DNA of 64,000 bases from JBMNIZ01 sp050951405 (GTDB lineage Bacteria; Bacillota; DULZ01): NCBI GenBank assembly GCA_050951405.1, contig JBMNIZ010000008.1:1-64000 (forward strand), written 5' to 3'. A program made the position numbers and the translations under genes. The notes below the pieces were generated by a model. It ran no database searches and was not told the origin of the DNA. It saw only the letters and a list, made by a program, of their open reading frames with translations. Of the stretch, positions 1 to 6,209 are shown piece by piece (position 1 is the stretch's first letter; each line of letters begins with the position of its first letter).

Positions 1-589
1 GCATGGGTACCGGATGATATTTAATCCCGTGAGCATCGTAACGGGCTCCTTCTAAAGGAACAATCACTGTATCCAGGTTATTTTGGCGCTTTCCATAAAA
101 GCCTAGTTCTCCAGGAGTGGAACCCCGGTCAGCAAGATAGTCCTTGAACTTGGGAGGGAAAGGTCTTCCATAGCCGCCTTGGTGATGCATATGCTTTTCG
201 TAAGGGGCAATATAACGGGCCCGATAGTTATCACCGCGACCCAAATTGGGAGGGCTGAACAGACAATCAAAAGCCACCCAAAGACCGGCCTCACAAGTGG
301 CGATGGGGCAAGCATCGAATTCGTCACCATAAACGCTTTTCACAATTTCCCGCAGTTCATCCACCAATTTGGCCAAGGGAACAACTTCTTGCGCACCTTT
401 TCTACTGGCTTCCTGAATATCCTTTCTCAAAGGTGACGGACATCCGGAGATGGCTCCGGTCAAACCGAATTTTCCCCTGATATTCTCGGGTACTATGTCC
501 TTAGCCGCTTCCGCAGCTTCCGCATAAATTTTCCCTAAATTTGCCTGCAACTGTCTGTACATTTGAAACTTAAATTGTGGTTTACTCAT
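1..589 (-). CDS. unrecognised enzyme-like protein, 3' end outside window
   Basis: Only the first 196 codons are visible. The ATG at 589 follows a GGAGG by seven bases, so the start is well supported. No signal peptide or membrane segment is seen. The N-terminus is helical and charged; further on come a GCPSPLRKD motif, an ATCEAG segment and a run rich in His, Tyr and Arg (KHMHHQGGYGRPFPPK). I cannot name the family. The pattern and the RidA-like neighbour 17 bases upstream weakly suggest a fold-type I PLP enzyme, because RidA proteins clear imine products of PLP enzymes, but the lysine that would prove this is not in the window. It is last in view of a likely operon with the FCD regulator, the DUF6917 gene and the RidA gene. 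Confidence 0.7.
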   Translation of the reverse strand, partial: MSKPQFKFQMYRQLQANLGKIYAEAAEAAKDIVPENIRGKFGLTGAISGCPSPLRKDIQEASRKGAQEVVPLAKLVDELREIVKSVYGDEFDACPIATCEAGLWVAFDCLFSPPNLGRGDNYRARYIAPYEKHMHHQGGYGRPFPPKFKDYLADRGSTPGELGFYGKRQNNLDTVIVPLEGARYDAHGIKYHPVPM

Positions 590-606
590 GAAAAAACCTC
601 CTTAAA

Positions 607-1065
607 TTATTTAACTTGTATTATCATTTCCACTTCTACGGCGGCATCTACGGGCAATTCAGCCACACCCACCGCCGACCGGGCATGGCGCCCTTTTTCC
701 CCAAAAATCTCTCCCAAAAGCTCCGAAGCGCCGTCAATGACTTTGGGTTGACTGGTAAAGCCTGGAGCGCTGTTCACAAACCCGGTAACCTTGACAATTC
801 TTTCAATCTTGTCCAAACTTCCCAGCAGACTTTTGGCTACACCCAGGCAATTTAAGGCGCAAATTTTCGCCGCCTCATAGCCCTCTTCCATGGTAAGTTC
901 CTTACCTACTTTCCCTTTGAACTTCAGTTCCCCGTTAACCAGAGGAATTTGTCCGGAAGTGTAGATAAAATTCCCTACCTGTACTCCCGGCGCATAAACC
1001 GCTACTGGTTTTGGGGCTTCTGGCACTGCCAATCCTAGTTCTTTAATCTTTGCTTCATATGACAT
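607..1065 (-). CDS. RidA/YjgF-family protein (enamine/imine deaminase-like)
   Basis: A 152-residue protein of the YjgF/YER057c/UK114 family. Near the C-terminus it has ARSAVGVAELPVDAAVEVE, the family signature in which the Arg binds the substrate carboxylate; TSGQIPL near residue 37 is the first conserved strand. Family members hydrolyse reactive enamine/imine intermediates released by PLP enzymes, in the cytoplasm. At about 150 residues it is longer than E. coli RidA (about 128), matching the cd02199-like subgroup, whose substrates are mostly unknown. The start ATG has an AAGGGGG ribosome site. It lies 17 bases upstream of the unnamed gene ending at the left edge, so the two are probably translated from one message and act in one pathway (inference). 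Confidence 0.9.
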   Translation of the reverse strand: MSYEAKIKELGLAVPEAPKPVAVYAPGVQVGNFIYTSGQIPLVNGELKFKGKVGKELTMEEGYEAAKICALNCLGVAKSLLGSLDKIERIVKVTGFVNSAPGFTSQPKVIDGASELLGEIFGEKGRHARSAVGVAELPVDAAVEVEMIIQVK

Positions 1066-1129
1066 TTCTGACGACCCCCTTTACTGAAATAAGTTTTTAT
1101 GTTGAACAGTTTTTTCCCACCCCTCCTTT

Positions 1130-1594
1130 TCAGGCTTGGGTGAAGGTTACCGGCATCCCCAGTCTCAGTTGCAAGGACTTGCCGCTCAGCTTTTTATCCA
1201 CCTTGATCACAATATTGAGGTGATTGGGCATGTGGGTCTCATCAAAACCGGCCACATGACCGATTTCCAGATCTCCTACCCGCAGCTTATCCCCCACCAA
1301 AGCTACTCCACCTTGCTCTACCTCAACAAATCCCAGGTAGGCGATGCTATTGACGACCTTTCCCGGACCTGCATCCTTTTCATCGGTGGCGATCAACTCA
1401 TGAACTTCATTCCGGCATAAAGCCCGGGAAGGAGGTTTGATCAAGCTCAATTTTCGCCCGTCCAATTCCCCGTCCAAGACCACCACCAAATTGCCGGTGA
1501 TCTTCACTTTATCCGCATAAGTATTGGTCTTCAACATTCCAGCCTGATAGGGATCTACCGTAGTCAAAAACACATCCCTCCTTTTCCTTATCAT
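1130..1594 (-). CDS. DUF6917-type conserved protein
   Basis: A soluble protein of up to 154 residues that I match from memory to DUF6917, a family of unknown function. No catalytic motif, Cys cluster or membrane segment is visible. The middle is beta-rich, with GKVVNSIAYLGFVEVEQGG and a His-containing GHVAGFDETHMPNHLN stretch that could bind a ligand or metal (inference). The ATG at 1594 overlaps the stop of the regulator by four bases (ATGA). A TTG at 1567, nine bases after GGAGG, is an alternative start giving MTTVDPYQ. Its position between an FCD regulator and a RidA-like gene suggests a role in the same small-molecule pathway. Confidence 0.75.
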   Translation of the reverse strand: MIRKRRDVFLTTVDPYQAGMLKTNTYADKVKITGNLVVVLDGELDGRKLSLIKPPSRALCRNEVHELIATDEKDAGPGKVVNSIAYLGFVEVEQGGVALVGDKLRVGDLEIGHVAGFDETHMPNHLNIVIKVDKKLSGKSLQLRLGMPVTFTQA

Positions 1595-2331
1595 TCCCGG
1601 TTACTGGAGAATTTTTCGTCCTTCCAGTATTTTTCCACGTCCCGGATTATACCTTCCACGTGATCAATCATGGCCTGACCGGCTCCTTCCGGATCCCGCC
1701 TTACCACCGCTTGCAAGATCCTTTCATGATCGTCCACCATGGCGCTCTTCACTCTTTTTCTTATAAACTCAAATATGGGTGACAACTGACCTTCCTGGCG
1801 GATTAAATCCATAGCCGCCTGCAAAATCCGGTTCTTTCCCGCCCGAGCCAGCTGAGAATGAAACTCCACATCAGATCCCGCCGCCGTATGTCCCTGGGCC
1901 AGTTGCGCCCTTTGCTGCTGCAAAGTGCGCTGCATCTGGCGAATCTCCTTCTCTGAAGCGTGAAGGGCCGCCAGCCGGGCGATCTCACTTTCAATGGCCC
2001 GCCGGGCCACCAGGATGTCAATCAAATCTTGCTTCGCTTCCAAGCGCAAACATTTGAGCAGTTCCAATCCATAGTGATTTCTTTTCTTCTCAGCGATAAG
2101 CCATTCCAGTCTTTCTCTTCCCTGAGGGGTGATCACTCTGCCCTGGTAACCTACTCGTTTGGTGATACCTCTGTAATCCAGATCCCTTAACAGTCGGCCC
2201 ACGGTAGCTTCGCTAACTTCTTCACCATGTTTCCGCAATACATCGCAGAGCAAGCTGGAACCCAAGGCCTGCGAGGAAGCTGCCAATTCTTTGAGAATGA
2301 TTAATTCCTGATTCTCCTTGCTGCCGATCAT
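1591..2331 (-). CDS. FCD-domain transcriptional regulator with NrpR-type winged helix
   Basis: A 246-residue regulator. Residues 1-75 form a winged helix-turn-helix of the NrpR/GntR-like kind (SSLLCDVLRKHGEEVSEATV). Residues 90-235 form an all-helical FCD effector domain, including DVEFHSQLARAGKNRIL and the later DDHERIL and DHVEGI motifs that carry the metal- or ligand-binding Asp/His residues. FCD regulators usually sense organic acids or sugar acids and often control adjacent catabolic genes. A strong GAGGTGGGGAG precedes the ATG. The stop overlaps the start of the DUF6917 gene, so the regulator is probably first in the operon with DUF6917, the RidA-like gene and the edge gene, and may regulate itself. 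Confidence 0.85.
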   Translation of the reverse strand: MIGSKENQELIILKELAASSQALGSSLLCDVLRKHGEEVSEATVGRLLRDLDYRGITKRVGYQGRVITPQGRERLEWLIAEKKRNHYGLELLKCLRLEAKQDLIDILVARRAIESEIARLAALHASEKEIRQMQRTLQQQRAQLAQGHTAAGSDVEFHSQLARAGKNRILQAAMDLIRQEGQLSPIFEFIRKRVKSAMVDDHERILQAVVRRDPEGAGQAMIDHVEGIIRDVEKYWKDEKFSSNRE

Positions 2332-2343
2332 CTCCCCACCTCA

Positions 2344-2354
2344 TCATGTCATGA
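2344..2354. promoter_or_regulatory. short palindrome upstream of the FCD regulator
   Basis: TCATG-T-CATGA is a perfect 5+1+5 palindrome ending 13 bases before the regulator's start codon, within its ribosome-binding region. FCD/GntR-type dimers bind palindromes of about this size, so it could be an autoregulatory operator. One short palindrome is weak evidence and no promoter could be placed around it. Confidence 0.25.
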
Positions 2355-2390
2355 TCCCATCAGCTTGTACCAGGGTCTCCGCTTCTATCT

Positions 2391-3395
2391 TCAGCGGACA
2401 ACTCCGGTAACAACACAGATAAAGAATACTAAATAGAAGATCCCTCCCACCATCAGCATTGGCGGGGTTAAGTGCTTTTTCACCTTAAGCTCATAATAAA
2501 CCAGGCAGGAAGAAGCAAGGGCCAGGACGGCGCTCAGCAAAGCCAATTTGGTCAAAGACCAATCGGTCAGCAGAATCCCCAAAGCAGGTATTAAGGAACT
2601 CTGAAAAACCATGGCTCCGGTGATATTGCCCAAAGCCAGTGTGTCTTTCCCCTGCCCGATCCAAATAATGCTGTTAAACTTCTCCGGCAGCTCGGTAGCA
2701 ATGGGTGCGATAATCAAGGCCAGAATAAAGGGAGGCACTCCCCATGCTGTGGCCAGGATCTTGATCTCTTCCACAAAAATATCGGCTCCAAAAATGATCA
2801 GTCCCAAGGCAAACAGTACTTGCAGGACCACTCTGTAAAGAGGTGGTGAAATATGATTCCGAGCAAAGAAAAGGGGATTTAGCTCGTGATCGTCTCCCAA
2901 AGTCTTTTCGCTGCGCAGAGTAAAAAAGACGTAAATAATATAAGCCACAACCAGTCCGCAGGCGATAACAGCCCTGATTTCCCACACCCGCACAAAAGCA
3001 GCCAAAATGGCCACCGTATAGACTAAGAGGAAAAAGAAGAGGTCCCGACCCATTACCTCCGGGTCTACCCGCATAATAATGCTCTCTCTCCTGTTCCGGT
3101 AAAGATAACCGGCAACCCCTGCCAAAAAGAAGGCCAGGGTGCTCAGCATAAAAGGTGCTCCCAGAATAGCCCCAATGCCGATGTCATGTCCTCCTTCTTC
3201 CACTCCGCCAAAGAGTATGGCAATAACGGGAATCATGGTTTCCGGAAGAGCGGTCCCTACAGCGGCCAGAATGCTTCCCACGGCTCCTTCCGCCAGGTTC
3301 AGCTTCTTACCCAACCATTCAATCCCATTCGTGAAAACTTGAGCCCCGAGTAAAATGATCCCTAGACTGACTATAAGCAAAATAACATTGAGCAT
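2391..3395 (-). CDS. Na+/Ca2+-exchanger (CaCA) family membrane protein
   Basis: A 334-residue, very hydrophobic protein with about ten predicted membrane helices and two alpha-repeats, the hallmark of the Ca2+:cation antiporter superfamily. The first is GSILAAVGTALPETMIPVIA, the second IIAPIATELPEKFNS followed by GNITGAMVFQSSLIP; the acidic residues in TALPE and TELPE are the usual ion ligands. A cytoplasmic loop lies around residues 150-185. Length is usual for bacterial members. It should exchange Na+ or H+ for Ca2+ or another divalent cation. The ATG follows GGGGTGAAC. It lies 59 bases upstream of the FCD regulator on the same strand with no visible terminator between, but a functional link is not evident. 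Confidence 0.88.
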   Translation of the reverse strand: MLNVILLIVSLGIILLGAQVFTNGIEWLGKKLNLAEGAVGSILAAVGTALPETMIPVIAILFGGVEEGGHDIGIGAILGAPFMLSTLAFFLAGVAGYLYRNRRESIIMRVDPEVMGRDLFFFLLVYTVAILAAFVRVWEIRAVIACGLVVAYIIYVFFTLRSEKTLGDDHELNPLFFARNHISPPLYRVVLQVLFALGLIIFGADIFVEEIKILATAWGVPPFILALIIAPIATELPEKFNSIIWIGQGKDTLALGNITGAMVFQSSLIPALGILLTDWSLTKLALLSAVLALASSCLVYYELKVKKHLTPPMLMVGGIFYLVFFICVVTGVVR

Positions 3396-3463
3396 TCAGT
3401 TCACCCCGTGTGTAGAGGATTAAGTATATTGTTTCGTAGGGAAAAAAACTTATACCAGGTCCA

Positions 3464-4225
3464 TTAAAGTGGCATTTGGTAGAAAATCCCCTGGCGAAAA
3501 TAAGCGATGCTGTTGTAGCCGATTTCCTTCAATAAGGACCGGGCCCGGGGAAAATCCCGGCCCACCGCTCCTGCTTGATGAGCATCGGAACTGAGGGTAA
3601 CCGGTATACCTAACTGAAAACAACGAATAAGAATATCTTTTGCCGGATAGATCTCCCCAACCGGTTTATAGAGACCGTTAGTATTTATCTCCACTACCAT
3701 GCGATATTTCTTAATTTCCCTCAAAACAGGTTCGGCTAAATGAACAGCCCCGCCCGGCAGCCGGTAACCAAACACTTTGATCAAATCCAAATGGCCCACT
3801 ATTTGAAAGAGGCCGGAGGTTACCATCTGCCTCAGCAAAGAAAAATATTGTTTATAGAGCAACTTAACATCTCTGTTTTTGTATTCTTCCATTGCCTCCG
3901 GGTGGTCAAAAGGCCAGCCATCTATTTCATGAACCGAGCCAATCACGTAATCAAAGGGCTGGGATGAAATCATCTCCCGGATTTTTTCTTCTCTCCCCGG
4001 ACGGTAGTCCACTTCCAGTCCGAAAAGAAGGTCAATTTCCTGATACTCTTCCTGTAAAAGGCTTACCGTCCTGTAATCAAGATGGTCAACAAACCAATCG
4101 TGGTCGGTGAAACCTACTCCGGTCAGCCCTTTTCGCAAAGCCTCTTCAATAAAAGGTCTTAGTCTCTCAGCTTGATAAAATCCCCCCTCATGTCCTAAAG
4201 GATGCAGATGACAATCATAGACCAC
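3464..4225 (-). CDS. PHP-domain phosphoesterase (histidinol-phosphatase-like)
   Basis: A PHP-family metal-dependent phosphoesterase of 253 residues. Visible metal ligands are YDCHLHPLGH at the N-terminus, GFTDHD, the Glu of FGLEVDY, the His of GSVHEIDGWPFD, the His of GHLDLIK and the final SSDAH. This pattern is typical of HisK-type histidinol phosphatases, but the family also includes other phosphoesterases and no histidine gene is nearby, so the substrate is open. I place the start at the GTG at 4225, because AGGAGGTG (4231-4238) sits five bases upstream; an in-frame GTG at 4243 lacks such a site. A 6-bp inverted repeat lies just before the ribosome site. Confidence 0.85.
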   Translation of the reverse strand: MVYDCHLHPLGHEGGFYQAERLRPFIEEALRKGLTGVGFTDHDWFVDHLDYRTVSLLQEEYQEIDLLFGLEVDYRPGREEKIREMISSQPFDYVIGSVHEIDGWPFDHPEAMEEYKNRDVKLLYKQYFSLLRQMVTSGLFQIVGHLDLIKVFGYRLPGGAVHLAEPVLREIKKYRMVVEINTNGLYKPVGEIYPAKDILIRCFQLGIPVTLSSDAHQAGAVGRDFPRARSLLKEIGYNSIAYFRQGIFYQMPL

Positions 4226-4242
4226 CCCGGCACCTCCTGCCA

Positions 4243-4257
4243 CTCATCTGTGATGAG
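4243..4257. promoter_or_regulatory. inverted repeat in the leader of the PHP gene
   Basis: CTCATC-TGT-GATGAG is a perfect 6-bp inverted repeat with a 3-base loop, ending four bases before the AGGAGGTG of the PHP gene. It could be a protein-binding site or a small hairpin affecting translation. The roughly 170 bases farther upstream are AT-rich (a TATAAT is present, with no convincing -35) and hold no gene. Confidence 0.3.
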
Positions 4258-4432
4258 CGCTATCAGTTTATTATATTCTCCTTTTTTCTAGTTTCTCCTG
4301 CTATTTCTAAATTAATTTTCTAAAATTTTTCCACAAGAATTTTCAATTATTTTAAACCTGGATCCGGTATTGGGCCGAAGCCTTGGCAACAGGATAAAAA
4401 CATTTAATCCTCCCGATATTTTGCAAGGCAAA

Positions 4433-4456
4433 AAAGGTTGCCTTGCAGCAACCTTT
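4433..4456. repeat. IS copy 1 target duplication, left copy = terminator hairpin
   Basis: Twenty-four bases from AAAGGTTGC to GCAACCTTT: a 9-bp stem with a 6-base loop. The same 24 bases recur immediately after the element at 6159-6182. The A-run on the left of this copy becomes, on the minus strand, the U-run of a Rho-independent terminator reading leftward. It is therefore both the target-site duplication of the IS and a complete terminator stem-loop. Confidence 0.9.
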
Positions 4457-4469
4457 CAGACTGTAGACA

Positions 4470-4507
4470 AAAATGGCCTTTAGGAAGCAAAACCTAGAGG
4501 CCATTTT
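4470..4507 (-). terminator. hairpin at the 3' end of the IS copy 1 transposase
   Basis: AAAATGGCCT (4470-4479) pairs with AGGCCATTTT (4498-4507), with further AGG/CCT pairing inside the loop. On the minus strand the stem is followed by a T-rich stretch leading into the terminal inverted repeat. It is probably the transposase terminator. In this copy the transposase frame runs into the stem because of a one-base deletion near its 3' end. Confidence 0.6.
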
Positions 4508-5973
4508 ACTTTTAAACATAAAATAACTGAAATGTTAGAGAGTACTCCCTGCTGCGGGGAGGTTGTGGGCGGTAATGTCCGTTGTTTCCGCTTCCACATG
4601 GCCAGTTTTTTCAGATTCATGCATGCAAAAAGAAGCGTGAGATAGTGTTGTACTTTTCTCAAGCCCCGGAGCTGCGTGAAACGCATCCCGTGTTTTTCTT
4701 TCGCATCGGCAAAGACACGCTCAATTGTCTCGCCGCGCTTACGATAAAGTTCTTTTCCCCGTTCGGTATGCCTGAGGTCTTCGGCTATTTCTGTATAGGA
4801 CTGCCATACATGACGGGTAACCACTTTGGTAAAGTTTTTGCTCTGTGTACACTTCTTTCTATGCTCACAGCCAATGCAGACCTTGGGATCACTTTTGTAT
4901 TCGCGGTAACCGTTGCGGTTGGTGGTGCTGTACTTTAAGATCTGGTTATTGGGGCAAATGTAGCAGTCGTAGTATTCGTCATAAACAAATTCATGTTTTC
5001 TGAAATAGCCTTTCTTAGTCATGGGGCGCTTGTAGGGAAGGATGGGGTCTTTGCCGGCTTCGACTATCTCCCGGCAGATGGCCGGGGTTTTGTATCCGGC
5101 ATCCAGGACTACCGACTTGATTTCGGGGTGTTGTCTAATTACAGGCTGGAAGACATCGGAGAAAACTTGGCTGTCGTGAACATTGCCGGGTGCTGTTTTT
5201 AATCCCAGGATAAAGTTGTTCTGATCACAGGCAACGGTTACAGTATAGGCAAAGCATTTCTCTTTTTCACTCTTGTAGAACATGCCGCTTTCCGGATCTG
5301 TTGTACTTTCTATGACTTCTCGTTCCTTGCCGCTGTCAACAGAGGTGCTTCCTTCACTACCGGAATCATTATCTCCGTCCTCATCGTCATCAAACGGTTC
5401 CTTTCCATGAGCTTTCCGATCCTCATTAATTTCATACAGCAAATCACGCTTGTATTTATGTACACGATGCTTGGCCATCTTTTTGATGTACTTATTCTTA
5501 TTGGCGCTGGCTTTGACATGAGTGGCATCAATAAAAACAGCACTGGTGTTAAGAAACCCGCACTTGATGGCTTCCGTGAGAACACGCTCAAAGATTCTTT
5601 CAAAAAGATCGCTTTCCTGAAACCGTCTCACGTAATTCTTGCCAAAGGTAGAGAAATGCGGGATCTGCTCCTGTAATCCATACCCCAGAAACCAGCGGTA
5701 AGCGACGTTTACCTTTACCTCTTCTATGGTTTGCCGCATGGAACGGATACCAAAGAGAGCCTGCAGCATCAACAGTTTAATTAAAACAACCGGATCTACA
5801 CTGGGACGGCCATGGTTTTCTGAGTACAATTCTTTCACTTCATCATAAACAAAGCTGAAATCAATACTTTCCTGTACGGCTCTAAGCAGATGGTTCTCCG
5901 GAACCAGGCTATCTATGCAAACAAATTCTACTTGGTTAACAGCAGTACGGTCTTTTTTTGCAAGCATTTTCAT
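4480..5973 (-). CDS. IS1182-family transposase, apparently intact
   Basis: A 497-residue DDE transposase. The N-terminal domain (residues 1-110; SVDPVVLIKLLMLQALFGI, then GLQEQIPHFSTFGKNYVRRF) is typical of IS1182/IS5-related enzymes. Catalytic acids are the Asp of FIDATHVKA, the Asp of VVLDAGYKT and the Glu of ETIERVFADAKEKHGM. A highly acidic insertion (DDDEDGDNDSGSEGS) lies near residue 200, and a cysteine cluster (CYIC, then CIGCEHRKKC) suggests a zinc-binding insert. Relative to copy 2 one G is missing near codon 474 (GGGAGTACT instead of GGGAGGTACT), so the protein reads past the usual stop and gains about 20 residues encoded by the terminator hairpin. Otherwise it looks functional. Confidence 0.92.
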   Translation of the reverse strand: MKMLAKKDRTAVNQVEFVCIDSLVPENHLLRAVQESIDFSFVYDEVKELYSENHGRPSVDPVVLIKLLMLQALFGIRSMRQTIEEVKVNVAYRWFLGYGLQEQIPHFSTFGKNYVRRFQESDLFERIFERVLTEAIKCGFLNTSAVFIDATHVKASANKNKYIKKMAKHRVHKYKRDLLYEINEDRKAHGKEPFDDDEDGDNDSGSEGSTSVDSGKEREVIESTTDPESGMFYKSEKEKCFAYTVTVACDQNNFILGLKTAPGNVHDSQVFSDVFQPVIRQHPEIKSVVLDAGYKTPAICREIVEAGKDPILPYKRPMTKKGYFRKHEFVYDEYYDCYICPNNQILKYSTTNRNGYREYKSDPKVCIGCEHRKKCTQSKNFTKVVTRHVWQSYTEIAEDLRHTERGKELYRKRGETIERVFADAKEKHGMRFTQLRGLRKVQHYLTLLFACMNLKKLAMWKRKQRTLPPTTSPQQGVLSNISVILCLKVKWPLGFAS

Positions 5974-6158
5974 CCCCCCGGAGGTTTGCTTTTCCTATGA
6001 TATAATTTCGATAAAAGGGCCGAAAATGCCTGCAATTACTGGCTTTTTAACACTTTTGCCAAAGAATTTTTGCCCACTGCTAACTATGGACTGTTAGTGA
6101 AAATGCAAACCAAGGATCGTCCAAGGTTTGCATTTTCTAAGACTTTGTCTACAGTCTG

Positions 6159-6182
6159 AAAGGTTGCCTTGCAGCAACCTTT
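6159..6182 (-). terminator. terminator hairpin of the Hdr/Mop operon = right target duplication of IS copy 1
   Basis: Exact repeat of 4433-4456, with the 9-bp stem AAAGGTTGC/GCAACCTTT. It lies 28 bases past the stop of the molybdenum hydroxylase gene and would be that operon's terminator. On the minus strand the hairpin now ends in only TTT before the IS begins, because the longer U-run stayed with the left copy. Termination here may be weakened. On the plus strand it is followed by TTTTT. Confidence 0.7.
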
Positions 6183-6209
6183 TTCCGGTGATGATGCTCA
6201 TTTATATTC

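Larger units (their letters stand above)
4457..6158 (-). mobile_element. IS1182-family insertion sequence, copy 1 (1,702 bp)
   Basis: The ends are 15-bp perfect terminal inverted repeats, CAGACTGTAGACAAA at 4457 and its complement ending at 6158. They enclose one transposase gene reading leftward. The element is bounded by an exact 24-bp duplication of a terminator hairpin (4433-4456 and 6159-6182). Hairpins lie just inside both ends: 6101-6136 (AAATGCAAACC and its complement) near the transposase 5' side and 4470-4507 (AAAATGGCCT and its complement) at the 3' side. Both are followed by T-runs in the transposase direction, so they may insulate the element from outside transcription. A second, partly decayed copy lies at 52765-54474. 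Confidence 0.93.
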
